Shown: positions 52,986 to 63,627, numbered from the stretch's first letter. The stretch: 64,000 nucleotides of DNA from Bemisia tabaci (GCF_918797505.1 NC_092798.1:10553501-10617500), one strand, 5' to 3'. Translations and numbers: made by a program. Notes: a model not told the origin generated them from the letters alone.

Positions 52986-53076
52986 AGAAAAAAAATGGCT
53001 CAATGGAGTAGGGCTTGCGGTGCCGGATCGTTTTTTTAAAAAAAGACACTTGCTTTTTTCCCCGGCGCTTCTACCA

Positions 53077-53333
53077 TGCAATGGGCAAGGGGAGGGAAAA
53101 TAGCCCAACTCGCGTTGATATCTTGTATGCCCTGAGGTGGTGATCACCAGCAAGTGCGCATAGGATGACCCGTGACACAGCCTGACAATCACCCGCGAAA
53201 CTGACCCCGCCATAGCCGCTTGGTCGCCGTTTTATTCCGGCGCCCAAAGCTCTGGCCCTGATGCGGCATGCGCCAACCCTAAGACCTGCCTGCATTCACC
53301 TCGAAAATACGCAATCTCTCACGTGTGTCAGTA
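53077..53333 (-). mobile_element. LTR related to 18567-18891, partial
   Basis: TGCAATGGGC start with PBS TGGTAGAAGCGCCGGG on minus (53061-53076). Homologous to the LTR at 18567 until about 53333; its distal part resumes near 53928 (AGGTGCTCCTAACAGA). Confidence 0.7.
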
Positions 53334-53561
53334 AGGAAGTCTAAGAAACGTCAGAGCGGAGGAAAGAAAGCTCGTACCAAAGTTATAACTTTCTCCCTCT
53401 TCCGAGTGATATCCCCGTTCAGCTGTCTCCGGATCTGAATCAGACGGAGGATCGGTCAATTTCAAGCGGATAATCTCTCCGCGTAACCGCCGCAGAGCTT
53501 CATGAAGTAAGTTATGAACAATTGCAGGGGACTCTGAAAAATCCCTTAAGTCAGCAGTCAA
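53328..53561 (-). CDS. Small acidic-tailed ORF, copy 1
   Basis: 77 codons counted from a TTG; the frame is open further upstream and there is no ATG. Core ESPAIVHNLLHE followed by LRRLRGEIIRLKL, then a Ser/Asp/Glu stretch. Same frame at 54546-54779. Probably part of a longer retroelement protein. Not identified. Confidence 0.35.
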   Translation of the reverse strand: MTADLRDFSESPAIVHNLLHEALRRLRGEIIRLKLTDPPSDSDPETAERGYHSEEGESYNFGTSFLSSALTFLRLPY

Positions 53562-54210
53562 TCGGATTTCATAAAATAGGTACCAGACCGGACTACAGTA
53601 TGAATCACGAACCGCACCTTGTCGGTGTCGCCCGTTGTTATAAGTCGTAATGTATGTTTATAAGTCGCCCACAGAAACTTTTTAGGATTCAGCGGCCCCC
53701 CACTTAAAATTCGGAAAAGAGCGTGCGCGAACAGAGCTTTATCGCTAGCTCGTCTTCACATATCCGAGGCAAGCCAGAACGAATTTTCCACGATCAATCG
53801 TGCTAAAAAGGCCACCCAACCCCTCATAAGGATATACCCATACATTTTACTCGTCCCGCTTCATATCTTAATTTTAGTACATTAATATTAGGAGGCTTCA
53901 CTTGGCTAAAGTTTCTACTTATGTCCAAGGTGCTCCTAACAGAGGCGTACTCCTGGCTTATGCCAGCATGGAGTGCGTCTCTGCTGTAGTATTATATTTT
54001 TTTTCACAAATAAACTTTTCACTACCTTTTTTTACAATTTAAAATATTACAATTAAGTTATTAGAGTTGTGGTCGGGGATCAGCAACTAGAGTATCAGAA
54101 CTTGAAAAATTGCGGTCTTGCGACACATAGCGGACACATAGGCCCATGCCTGCCGCAAGCTGTCTGACGGCAGGTCCAGTTCGACGTCCCAGTCTACGGT
54201 TATCTTCCAC
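53375..54210. repeat. Direct duplication, unit 1
   Basis: Matches 54598-55394 closely, except for a ~40-bp extra piece near 53622-53665. Contains the small acidic ORF, a T/A-rich 3' region and a HY-tail fragment (54090-54210). Confidence 0.85.
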
Positions 54211-54597
54211 GGTATCGGACATAATTCTTTCACGTACGATTAATTCGCAGGGGCCACCTGGCTCTCAGGAATACCCGCATGACCCGTTTCGATATGTTGG
54301 ATGATGAATGATATAAAATCCTAGGTCGGAAAAAAGTAAAAAAAAAAAAAATAATTTTTCCACGTGCGAACACTTGAGTATTATCTACAAAACGACATTA
54401 CTAAGAGTATTATAAAAGAAGAATCTTACATACCTCTTTCAGTAATCCAGTGACATCTTAGTAGTGCTAACAGCGGAACCAGAAGTTTGCTCTCGTGAAT
54501 ATTTTCCATTGCCTAACTCCCCCCCCCCTTTCTCGCTCTCGCATCTCACGCGTCCGACTCCTCCTCGCTACTAGACGAAGACTCCGCGCTACTGGTA
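54211..54597. other. Spacer between duplicate units
   Basis: Non-coding, with an A12 run near 54338 and a C9 run near 54522. Confidence 0.5.
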
Positions 54598-54779
54598 TCG
54601 AAGTTAAAACTTTCTCCCTCTTCTGAGTGATATCCCCGTTCTACTGCCTCCGGATCTGAATCAGACGGATCAGACAATTTCAAACGGATAATCTCACCAC
54701 GTAACCGCCGCAGAACCTCGTGAAGCAAGTTATGTACAATTGCAGGGGACTCTGAAAAATCCCTTAAGTCAGCAGTCAA
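54546..54779 (-). CDS. Small acidic-tailed ORF, copy 2
   Basis: As copy 1, with a longer C-terminal Ser/Glu run (ESSSSSEEESDA) and a stop. Frame begins upstream without ATG. The two copies differ by several substitutions and a one-codon indel that keep the frame, mild evidence for past coding. Confidence 0.35.
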   Translation of the reverse strand: MTADLRDFSESPAIVHNLLHEVLRRLRGEIIRLKLSDPSDSDPEAVERGYHSEEGESFNFDTSSAESSSSSEEESDA

Positions 54780-55394
54780 TCGGATTTCATAAAATAGGTA
54801 CCAGACCGGACTACAGTATGAATCACGAACCGCACGTCACTGTTTATATGTAGCCCACAGAAACTTTTTAGGATTCAGAGGCCCCCCACTTAAAATTCTG
54901 AATAGCGCGTTCGCGAACAGAGCTTTATCGCTAGCTCGTCTTCACATATCCGAGGCAAGCCAGAACGAATTTTCCACGATCAGTCGTGCTAAAAAGGCCA
55001 CCCAACCCCTCATAAGGATATACCCATACATTTTTTCTCGTCCCGCTTCATATCTTAATTTTAGTACATTAATATTAGGAGGCTCCACTTGGCTAAAGTT
55101 TCTACTTATGTCCAAGGTGCTCCTAACAGAGGCGTACTCCTGGCTTATGCCAGCATGGAGTGCGTCTCTGCTGTAGTATTATATTTTTTTTCACAAATAG
55201 ACTTTTCACTACCTTTTTTTACAATTTAAAATATTACAATTAAGTTATTAGAGTTCAGTTAGGGGATCAGCAACTAGAGTATCAGAACTTGAAAAATTGC
55301 GGTCTTGCGACACATAGCGGACACATAGGCCCATGCCTGCCGCAAGCTGTCTGACGGCAGGTCCAGTTCGACGTCCCAGTCTACGGTTATCTTC
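54598..55394. repeat. Direct duplication, unit 2
   Basis: See unit 1. After 55394 the HY-tail homology continues only in this unit. Confidence 0.85.
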
Positions 55395-55486
55395 TTCGCT
55401 GGCCTCATCTGAGCCGTTGTTATTCCCAGGTATCGCTGGTCCTGGCGACGCGACAGGAAGCTGGAGTGTGCCTTGGATGGCCACAT
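55274..55486 (-). pseudogene. HY-tail family, truncated copy
   Basis: Encodes YLGITTAQMRP, KKITVDWDVELDLPSDSLRQ and AWAYVSAMCRK but then diverges (IFQVLIL), losing the PGPAL..HY end. An identical core exists at 54090-54210. Confidence 0.7.
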
Positions 55487-55546
55487 TCCCCTTGAAATTT
55501 TGATAAATGACTAAAAATTTTAATATTAATGACTAAACATTTTAAA

Positions 55547-55936
55547 CTAATAGTGAATGTCGGGCCGCAGGGCGGGCCCCAGTTCCAGTTTGACGCCGAG
55601 TCGAGCGCATACTATTGTGACTTTTAGGGCCTCAATGACCGCTCTCACTGCCTCCCTTGAATGTTCCCACGCCAGTCTCAAATTGTGTCTTGGGAGTATC
55701 AATTCTTTGCCCCAATCTACTATGATCGTTGGGACTGGATTCCGGTGGCCTGGCCGCTCTAGGGTGGGCTGCTCGTTGAAGCTGCGACGGCGGCGGGGCT
55801 GGAGAAAGCGGCAGCTCCTGTCCTGCTCCTCTGACGATGAAAAATCAGACTCCTCGGGACTGCTGACGGCGTTTATGACTTCGATTTACTCGAGGCTTGG
55901 TAGGCTCGACGTTGAACTCCATGACTTGCTTTCCAT
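55547..55936 (-). pseudogene. HY-tail family, copy 7, one nonsense codon
   Basis: 130 codons from ATG 55936, in frame to the HY stop, but with TAA at 55886-55888 where copy 3 has Glu. Closest to copy 3: SSTSSLPSLE, FLQPRRRRSFNEQP, TIIVDWGKELILP, RLGVKLELGPAL, PDIHY. TATA module at 56001-56014. Lies directly downstream of a CPRC-peptide ORF in the same orientation. Confidence 0.7.
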
Positions 55937-56300
55937 TTCTCCGGTTGTTGAGTAGTTTGCTGGTCCAAGTGGATGCTGAAGGTGCCTCTTCCGATCCTTC
56001 GCAGCGTTTATATGTAGGAACTTTTTGACTCTTGGAATTAATGTTTGCGAAATTTTTGAGCTTGTTTGTAGACAAGAAAGTTTGAACTTGAGGGCTCCGA
56101 GAAGCGGGAAGAGGAGCGGCCTGGTGGGCTAGCGGCGGGGTTCTTCTTGGAGCCGGTGGCAATCGGGCGGTTCCTCGGAGCGGCGGACGGGCTAGCAGCG
56201 GCTCCCGTAAGGGAGGTGGGTTGGCTGGTTGGCCGTCTCGGGGGATGACGACAAGGATGAGCCGGCAGCGTGGGCATAGCAGAGTGCGTCGTTCGGCCAT
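55845..56300 (-). CDS. CPRC-peptide family ORF, copy 3
   Basis: 152 codons from ATG 56300. Begins MAERRTLLCPRCRLILVVIP, then Pro/Arg/Ala-rich to about 55 residues and a basic C-terminal half that overlaps the HY-tail frame and its promoter in another frame. TATA-like GCTTAAATAC at 56368-56377. Upstream are ~300 bp of leader, then PBS and LTR (56679-57175), so this is the first ORF of an LTR element. It is the clearest view of how the CPRC gene sits in its element. Confidence 0.5.
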   Translation of the reverse strand: MAERRTLLCPRCRLILVVIPRDGQPANPPPLREPLLARPPLRGTARLPPAPRRTPPLAHQAAPLPASRSPQVQTFLSTNKLKNFANINSKSQKVPTYKRCEGSEEAPSASTWTSKLLNNRRNGKQVMEFNVEPTKPRVNRSHKRRQQSRGV

Positions 56301-56367
56301 TGTAGAAGATCGTCGACTTGGAGGAGTGAGGTGTGAATCCATCCGATGAAGTAGGCCGGTGAGCACA

Positions 56368-56377
56368 GTATTTAAGC
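56368..56377 (-). promoter_or_regulatory. TATA-like box of CPRC copy 3
   Basis: GCTTAAATAC, ~70-77 bp from the ATG at 56300; upstream GGGCCCTTGGT and a pyrimidine tract as at 560-586. Confidence 0.5.
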
Positions 56378-56662
56378 ACCAAGGGCCCGGGGGCCTGAGG
56401 GGAAGGGGGGTAGGAGGAGAGGATAGCAGCGCATGGGCAGGGAAATGTCGAGTCGGGAAAAATTGTAAAGACATCTACGAAAATCGAATCAGCAGGAAAA
56501 AAAGGTGTCACAAGGAAGCGAGGTTGCGCGTTTTCTGGCGTGGATTTTGGATTTTCCTGGGTTTTTCCTGTTTCCTCGGACGGCAGTCGAAATGGGGAGA
56601 ATGAAACGATCCAGACTTTCGGGTAATTTTTCACTGGGATTTTCGGATGACATTGCTCCTGA

Positions 56663-57175
56663 CCCGGCGTCTCCACTATGTAATGGAGGGGATGAAAAGA
56701 TCCAACGCACGTAGTCAAATGGTAGAGACTGATCTATATCTCGATGAAATACAAACGATATTGAAGTGCGGGGGGATACTAAAACTAAGGAACTAAAACA
56801 ACTAGACCACTTTCGGTGTGGAAACCTCTATTTTTACAAACAACACTATACCAATGAAAACCCGATTTGCGCGGGAACGCTCTCGCTGCTCTGACAGGGG
56901 CTGACCGGGCCAACTTTCGCGTGAGGACTCAAGACTGACCCCGAGCCAAAGCTTCCATGCTTCTCTTAAGCAGCGCGCGAAAGCTCCGCTTTTCCGCGAC
57001 CGCGGTTCGTCCCGGAACTTTCGGACGCGGCTCAAAACAAACACGTCTCAAAATGACCTCGCCGTCTGAAACGCTTGACCCACCTTGCTCGTGAAAACTC
57101 CGTGATAACGCACGAACAAGTATATTTCCTCTGAGTGGAACGGTAAAACCCCAAGGTTTTAGCCGTACCACTACA
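56663..57175 (-). mobile_element. 5' LTR (B-type, copy 2) plus PBS
   Basis: LTR 56679-57175 (TGTAATGGAGG...CCACTACA). On minus followed by PBS-like TAGTGGAGACGCCGGG (56663-56678). Near-identical to 52320-52731. Confidence 0.8.
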
Positions 57176-57639
57176 AAATGTATATATAGTTGATACGCAG
57201 ATACATACGCGTATCATATCTTCTCGGGTATTGGGGTCGTAGCAGATTTACCACTTCTTTTATGTCAAGAGGTTTCTGCTGGGAATCCTTGAACTCTAAA
57301 GCGAATGGCATCGGACTTACTCACAAACAACTCCCGGCCACATTCTCCTTGGAATTTGAAGGGGGAAAAGAATGTTCACAACAAAATGCTGTATAAAACA
57401 AAAAAATAAAAAAATATAACAACACAAAAAAACAAAAACAAGAAGACAACTATTTCTCTTTTCTACCTTAAAATTCTCCTCCTGGAACTTGCAGCTGTGT
57501 GTTCCTCCGGTGCCGGTCTTCCTTTGGCTTCCACCATATAAGGGGGGAGGGGAGCTCTGGAGGTAGGGTAGAGCTGAGGAACAAACGACACACTTGTTTC
57601 ACAGGGTACTTCTTCGAATATAATATTGTCGTGCTGTCG
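57176..57639. other. Non-coding with a second PBS-like site
   Basis: TATATA near 57180. GGCTTCCACCATATAAGGGGG near 57529-57550 looks like a decayed PBS/LTR junction. No gene. Confidence 0.35.
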
Positions 57640-57892
57640 TTACTAACTTAGCTGCATTAGTGATGAATTTTTGTAAATTGATAAACTCGCTTTCAAGCTA
57701 CACGTCTTGTGCTCTCAATTGTGAGATATTGAATCGCAGGCTGACCGAGTATGATGCTGAAGAGTACAGCACCGGTCCCAATTTTTGGAAAAGGACCCCT
57801 GCTCTCATTTTTTCCTGCAACGGTGATACTTCGTGACTCATCTTTACCATGACAACCGTCAACAGAATTATTTGGATTTTGATACTTTTCAT
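57640..57892 (-). pseudogene. env: Env N-terminal fragment behind its own LTR
   Basis: ATG 57892. Hydrophobic signal-like start, then PVLYSSASYSVSLRFNISQL, closely like the fragment at 31903. A TAG at 57698 replaces Gln, and homology ends near 57640. ~200 bp of leader separate it from PBS (TGGTGCGCGCGCCGGG, 58074-58089) and LTR 58090, the same LTR-leader-env order as at 31903-32500. Confidence 0.8.
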
Positions 57893-58089
57893 TTTGAAGG
57901 ATGGGAATACGTTGGGATGCCGGAAAATTCTGAATTGAAAAAAAAAAAACTGCGTGACGAAACACAACGCGAATTAGGATAGAAAAATCTTTGAAAATAA
58001 CTAAAAAAACAAAATAAAGAACAAAATACGTAGGGCTACCGGAATCGAAAAAATTTGAAGTCTTGCTCAAAATCCCGGCGCGCGCACCA

Positions 58090-59327
58090 TGTCGTGGGGG
58101 GGGGGGGGTGTCGGGAAAATGACATGGACCGCATATGACTCTCTTATAACATATAATAAACACAACAAAATCTTACATCAACAAAAACACTCTAAAAACT
58201 GACAATTCTAAAACTTGACTGGTCACTCACGGGGGGACGGACCGGACCATCCGGGAATCTATTCCTCGAGACTGATCTTGCCCATGCGATCACCGAATCT
58301 TAAACGCTATGAAACGCTAACACTCTAGGGACCAGAGGGGATACCCTACAGTTTAGCCAAAAACTTGTGTTCCTCTGCAGTAAGGAGAAACATGGGGGGG
58401 CGTTCCACCAGTCAAGGTTATAATAAAAGGAGCCCTTGACAACTCCAAATAGGATATTGCAAACTAAAACTAGCATTAACAAGGTTTGAACACGAGGAGA
58501 CCCAAGAGCAGAATTATACGGGTATATGTGTGTTTAGATTGGCAAACCTTTCCTGAGAATTTTGGATTTGAAATATTTTTCCGCTCCTGCCGCCAAACGG
58601 GTGTTGATGCTCCAAGAATGAAGGGGGAGTGTAGATGTAGCCGGAAGAATGGTAAACGGATGCCAAACACAGAAGTAATAACAGGGGCCACTCAAATTTA
58701 TTTAATTTAGAAAAATAGGAAAAAAATTAGAAAAAAAAACACATAAATAGGGCTCGAAAAACTTATTCTAACATTCACAAAAATCTCACAACTCCGAGCG
58801 TAAATTGGAATTTTTAGGACACTCAAAAGGAAAACAAACGGAAACGAACACAAGAAAAACCGATCAAGAACTCAAAGAACACGATTACTCAATCAACCGA
58901 GTCTGCACTGTCGAAAACTACGGGAGGTACTGGGCTATCGCCTCTGACACCCTCCTCACTCGAGAAAACACGAGTCATTAGCAATAGAAAAGGAGAGGTA
59001 GAATAATATATACATAAAGTAATATAGTTATTAATATTTAAGTGCTGACATAAAACAGCACTAAACAACACTTCCGCGACACTGAAGCTTCACGTTTAGA
59101 CATAAGCAAGCGCTCTCTATATTCTCTATAACTCGCTCTCTATAACTCTTAACTCTATAAACGCACGTTCAGACATAAACAAGCGCCAACTTCCGTCGGA
59201 CCTATCTCTATCGCTGCCCCTGGAAATCCGTGATTTCTCACAAAAAGCCATGACGCAAAGCACGCCTCATCTATGGAGCTGAATGTGGGGAACTTAAGCC
59301 TGTAAAGACTTAAGCGTTCCCACAACA
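58090..59327 (-). mobile_element. LTR split by a ~770-bp insertion
   Basis: 58090-58299 matches the first half and about 59070-59327 the second half of the LTR at 38871-39280. Between them lies foreign non-coding DNA (58300-59069), including a partial repeat of TTCCGCGACACTGAAGC. Right end CCCACAACA. Confidence 0.75.
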
Positions 59328-60164
59328 TTATACCGCCCATGGGCCACCCGTAGTTTTCCGCCCCCTTCTCATTCGTTAAGTGAACGTGCCGGTGGGAGAG
59401 GGGTGTATGAGACGCGTTTACTCGTATTGGGCACATTTTTTGTGAAAGCCCCGTCAACACTAACAAAAGTTCACGGAACTTTACGCGAAAGTTAGGTTCC
59501 GTAAACCCATCCCTGTTTGGACAAGGCCTTCCATTTATAACAAACGAACGAAAAAATTATGAAAGAACAAACGTCAATGTGGTTTAATAATTTTAACTTC
59601 CGTCGCTGCATCGACCGCACTGTGTTTTGCGCAATGCGTGAAGTATTCATGCAGTCTTGTAGGCGCTGCGCATTTCAGGCCGACCGCTGCTGACCGCACT
59701 GTTTGACGCAATGCATGAAGTATTCATGCAGCCTTGTAGGCGCTATGTGTTTCATGCCGACCGCCGCGCCGAGGGCTTCTCCTTTTCATCTCAGTCCTCA
59801 TCATCAATGAAGGTCAAATTGCGTGTTTGGTTTCTCTCTTAACTCGACTAATTAAAGGTATTGTCTCTTGTATTACCGAAAGTCGACAAAATTAGAAATT
59901 ACTATACTTAAAACTCTCGGGAAATGAGAGATTTTATCGCCTTTTCTCGAAGTAACTTATTTTCTGAATCCGATTTTTCCTTCTTTTTTTCTGATAACTA
60001 CATTAAAAAAGATTACAAAATTTGCCGTCCCCTACATTCTGACGCCATAGGCCGCGGCCCATGTGGCGACCCCCTTAATCCGGCCCTGATCGTTTGACTT
60101 GTTGTCTTTCCTTTGAAAATAAACAGTTTGGACACGTTTTAACAAATTCCTTAATATATCTGGT
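59328..60164. other. Non-coding; tandem GCAATGCGTGAAGTATTCAT repeats
   Basis: Two ~75-bp units at 59618-59690 and 59700-59765 that resemble the hairpin arms at 24660-24730. Otherwise no gene. Confidence 0.5.
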
Positions 60165-60169
60165 CATTG

Positions 60170-60250
60170 ACGTACGCTGTCTCGAGGGATTACAACCAGG
60201 ATGCCCTTGCACTTAGGGCAAATGAGAGTGCGTCGCTCGGTCCTGTCCAT
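60170..60250 (-). pseudogene. CPRC-peptide family, truncated copy 4
   Basis: ATG 60250; encodes RRTLICPKCKGILVVIPRDS, then homology ends near 60170. TATA-like box at 60328-60337. The block 60170-60722 is inverted relative to env compared with the left arm. Confidence 0.6.
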
Positions 60251-60327
60251 ATTGAAGGCGATCTTGAAGGAAAAGTTTCGTGGTAGAGAAGTGAGGTGAG
60301 TGTCCAGCGATTAGTCCGGTGGGCACA

Positions 60328-60337
60328 GTATTTAAGC
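60328..60337 (-). promoter_or_regulatory. TATA-like box of CPRC copy 4
   Basis: GCTTAAATAC, ~80 bp before ATG 60250. Confidence 0.45.
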
Positions 60338-60722
60338 GCCCAGAGCCCGGGGACCTGAGGGGAAGGGGAGTAGAAGGAGTGGAAAGAAGCGCATAGGCAG
60401 GGAAAATGTCAAGTCGGAAAAAATTGTAAAAACACGTGCGGAAATCGAGTCAGCGGAAAGAAAGGTGTCACAGGAAAAGCACGGTTGCGCGTTCTCTGGC
60501 GCGAATTTGGGATTTCTTTCTGTGGACTTTCCTGTTCCCTCCTACGGAAGTCGAAAATTTTGTATGTTTTGTATATTGTGTGTGTATTTTGTATATTTGA
60601 ACGAAATATCATAGCTTGTAATGCATGCGTGGGATGGTATATATGTTTTAAGCTGTTAATTGGAAGGCCGACGGGACGGAAGGGAAAACTGGCCGGAATC
60701 AAATTTTTTTTTGGATCCAAGT

Positions 60723-61466
60723 CCTCTTATATCTGGTTTTCCACTCTTTTCCCATCTAGCAACAGCCATACACATATATACATATCGCACTGATCCACGA
60801 GGTGCATAAATATTCACATATGTATATATGTATACGCCTGTTTTTCCTACATTATCGAAAATACCATCATGCACTCACCTCCAAACAGGAGTAAGCAAAA
60901 ATCTCAATATACAAATTTTTCAAAAAAAAATAAATTAACAAACACTTATTTCTGGTATCTTAAAAGCTATTATTCATGTACAATTATGGAGATGCTCATT
61001 TGATTCCTTAAGAATTTTACTTTACAGAGCGCAATCACTCAACTCAAAATAAAAGCATCCCTTATGCAATTCCTTAAGTCTCACTAAACTGATCAATTCC
61101 ATTTCACCATGTAATGGGGAGATGAAATGATCCAGACTTTTATTTCTCCAAGTATTTTGTAATACATTCGAAGAAATGTACTACATGCACTATGTGTAAT
61201 GGGGGGGATGAAATACTTTTATTAATAATGCAGTGATCTTATTAATCTTATATTAATAACTTGATTCAAGAAAATGATAAATACTTGTACTGCATAACTC
61301 AAAGAAGTCTAAATGCGCTTCACCCATTAACTATATACCAGTAAGACAATTTGCCCAGAAAACATAAGCATTTTTTCCCACAGTAATTACAACATTCCAA
61401 TAAACATGCAATTTCTATATACAGAACGCTCTTATAACTCTTTCGAGCAAAATACTGTCATAAAAA
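60723..61466 (-). other. 3' untranslated block of env copy 3
   Basis: Collinear with 1090-1833, including the CATCTAGCAACAGCCATACA segment. LTR-start-like TGTAATGGGG motifs at about 61110 and 61196. Joined at 60722/60723, beside a GGATCC, to the inverted CPRC block. Confidence 0.65.
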
Positions 61467-63191
61467 TTAACCCCGGCAGTGCGGTCGCTCGTACCGACTG
61501 ACCATTTCTCTATACTTCAATAATAACACTATGATAATTAGCGATAAAATTACTACTAATAACGAAGTCCCGTGCAGCTGCCAATGCGCGGGAATAGCGG
61601 GGGCTTCCATCCATTCTCTGTCCCAATTTTGCAAGACGTCATACATTTCAAGAGCTTTCTTTCCTTCGGACATACTGTTCGCAATTTTCTCCGCAATATC
61701 CCCGTTCTTTTTTGCTATTTCAACTTTTTCTTTTTCCCAAGATGTCAGAAGGTCTCCCTTATCGCGCCCTGGAATGGCGAACTCCGCCCCAGCGGTAAAT
61801 ATCTTGTTCTCGTTTTTTTCTGCTCCTGCCAGCAATAACCGAGTATTTACCGTCAGGTCGCAATTCGACACTCCTCTAAGCAAGCCCGAGCCGTTAATTG
61901 TTTTGAATTCATGAGCGGCCCCGCACCTAACACTGACCTTGGTATCGTTTCTTACTGAAAACAACCAATCTGCACCTGCTTTCTGGAAAAAGTTCCCCCC
62001 TTCACGCAAAATCGACTTTTTGCACGGTGAAAGTGGGAAAGAGGAATTTATAGAAAATTCACAGGAGTCCTCATTACTGTTTACCAACGGATGTGTGGCT
62101 AGGCACAGCGTCACGTTTCGCGCCGCTTTGCAACGCTGCAACATCTCCTCTGTCATCGGCAAGTACCACTTGTAGTCTTCTGACACAAGTATAAAAGGAC
62201 GTATCTGAAACTGGACAAAATAATTTAGCTCCTTACAGTACACAGGCATTGAAATTAACTTAAATAGCTGAAACTTAGAGCTTGCGCGCTTTAGCGGAAT
62301 ACTCAATGTTACGCACAAGTCTGCCCCTCCCATGGCTACTTTAATTTCTGACAGCTCATAATACGTTGCCAAACTGCTCAACGCCACATTTTCCAACATT
62401 TCTAACGGCGACTCGAGAGCTTTTGCCACTTCTTGCAAAATGGCGAGAAAACGGAAACTTGGCAACAACTCCGGCGACAGCCGTCCTTTAATTGCATTTT
62501 CCAATCCTAATCGCAATAACTCTCGCTGCATTTTTAACTTTGTAACCCAAAAACTCAATCTTTGCAACTTTTGGTCGAGCGCGACGAGCTTCTGAACTTC
62601 AAGGACACCATTGCTGTGCTCAACTAGCTCTTTTGCCATTAGTCCCAAAATTTTGGTGTGGTTTAGAGTTTCCTCTAAAATATTTTTCACCACCAACTTA
62701 GCACTAGTGACCTCCACTCTCAGTTGTTGGTTTGCGTCCGATAGCCTTATCAACTTTGAACTTATCTTTTCTCCATCCTCATCGTCCAAAAGTCCCGTGG
62801 CTGACGCAATAGTACGTCCGATTACGTCACCTAGACCTCGTTTTACTCTCGCATCAGGGATAAAACTCAAAAGCGCCTGCGTTTCCTGCTCGAACGCCAT
62901 TATCTCCCCATGCAACACTGAAAGGTGGGGCAAAAAGGGCTGCAATGCTGTATCGTTCGCACTTTGCTTGTCCAAAAACGCCTTGAACTCCCCAAAATTT
63001 TCCTCCACAATTTGGTCTTGGGTCCGTAAGAGATTAAGGTCATACTTTACAGAGACTGTGTAAACATCAGAGGAATAATATAGAGGTTTATCCGATTTTG
63101 TAAATATGACCCCTTTGTCTAACGGCTGGATGAGAAGTGCCGTTAAGAAACCGCACAGCTGTGCTACGACGTACGCATAAATGTTCCACAT
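61467..63191 (-). CDS. env: Envelope fusion (F-like) protein, copy 3, full length
   Basis: 574 codons from ATG 63191, the same length as copy 1, with scattered substitutions. Signal-like start, RVKR site at 115-118, fusion-peptide-like stretch, heptad region and C-terminal anchor (LLVVILSLIIIVLLLKY) are all intact. TTACAG stands one base before ATG. The frame is open upstream into the LTR but that part is not env. The LTR at 63264 is only ~70 bp upstream, with no room for gag-pol. Several changes relative to copy 1 are conservative, consistent with constraint. Confidence 0.88.
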   Translation of the reverse strand: MWNIYAYVVAQLCGFLTALLIQPLDKGVIFTKSDKPLYYSSDVYTVSVKYDLNLLRTQDQIVEENFGEFKAFLDKQSANDTALQPFLPHLSVLHGEIMAFEQETQALLSFIPDARVKRGLGDVIGRTIASATGLLDDEDGEKISSKLIRLSDANQQLRVEVTSAKLVVKNILEETLNHTKILGLMAKELVEHSNGVLEVQKLVALDQKLQRLSFWVTKLKMQRELLRLGLENAIKGRLSPELLPSFRFLAILQEVAKALESPLEMLENVALSSLATYYELSEIKVAMGGADLCVTLSIPLKRASSKFQLFKLISMPVYCKELNYFVQFQIRPFILVSEDYKWYLPMTEEMLQRCKAARNVTLCLATHPLVNSNEDSCEFSINSSFPLSPCKKSILREGGNFFQKAGADWLFSVRNDTKVSVRCGAAHEFKTINGSGLLRGVSNCDLTVNTRLLLAGAEKNENKIFTAGAEFAIPGRDKGDLLTSWEKEKVEIAKKNGDIAEKIANSMSEGKKALEMYDVLQNWDREWMEAPAIPAHWQLHGTSLLVVILSLIIIVLLLKYREMVSRYERPHCRG

Positions 63192-63263
63192 CCTGTAACA
63201 TAAAGACCGTGAGAATCTGACCGTTGAGCCGAATAATTTCCCAAAAAGTTTCCGACTACATAT

Positions 63264-63627
63264 TGTTGTGGGGGGGATAAAATGATCCAACGCACGTAAC
63301 TCGAAATGGTATAATATAGGGTGATCGGTATAATCGGAATACAAAAGAGCGCTATCACTAGAATCACTAGACGCTGCCTCGAAGATACGACGATCGCGCC
63401 GCGGGCTCCCCAGAGTATATATCTCGGTAGTCTCCGGAAGAGCGGTGACGTCGGGAGATGTCCTCGCGATATCCGAAAGCTCCGAGGTAGATACTCTGAG
63501 GTCGCCGAAATGCGGCGCGCGAGCTCGCGCTCCGAAAGTATGGCCCCGTCCCAAGGTGTTCGGATGCATCATGGAAATGCGAACATAACTGCCATAGGCG
63601 ATATGGCCCGCCTTACCATGACACCCC
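63264..63627 (-). mobile_element. LTR directly upstream of env copy 3
   Basis: Starts TGTTGTGGGGGGGATAAAAT; the likely other end is near CCATGACA at 63617-63625. Blocks ACTCGAAATGGTA and GTGATCGGTA are shared with 41766 and 52241. GC-rich middle with repeated CCGAAAG and CTCTGAG-type motifs. Confidence 0.6.

Noticed and set aside
56038..56718. 226-codon frame overlapping the CPRC leader as a gene
   Set aside because: It runs through PBS, leader, TATA box and CPRC gene in another frame; no conservation with other copies.
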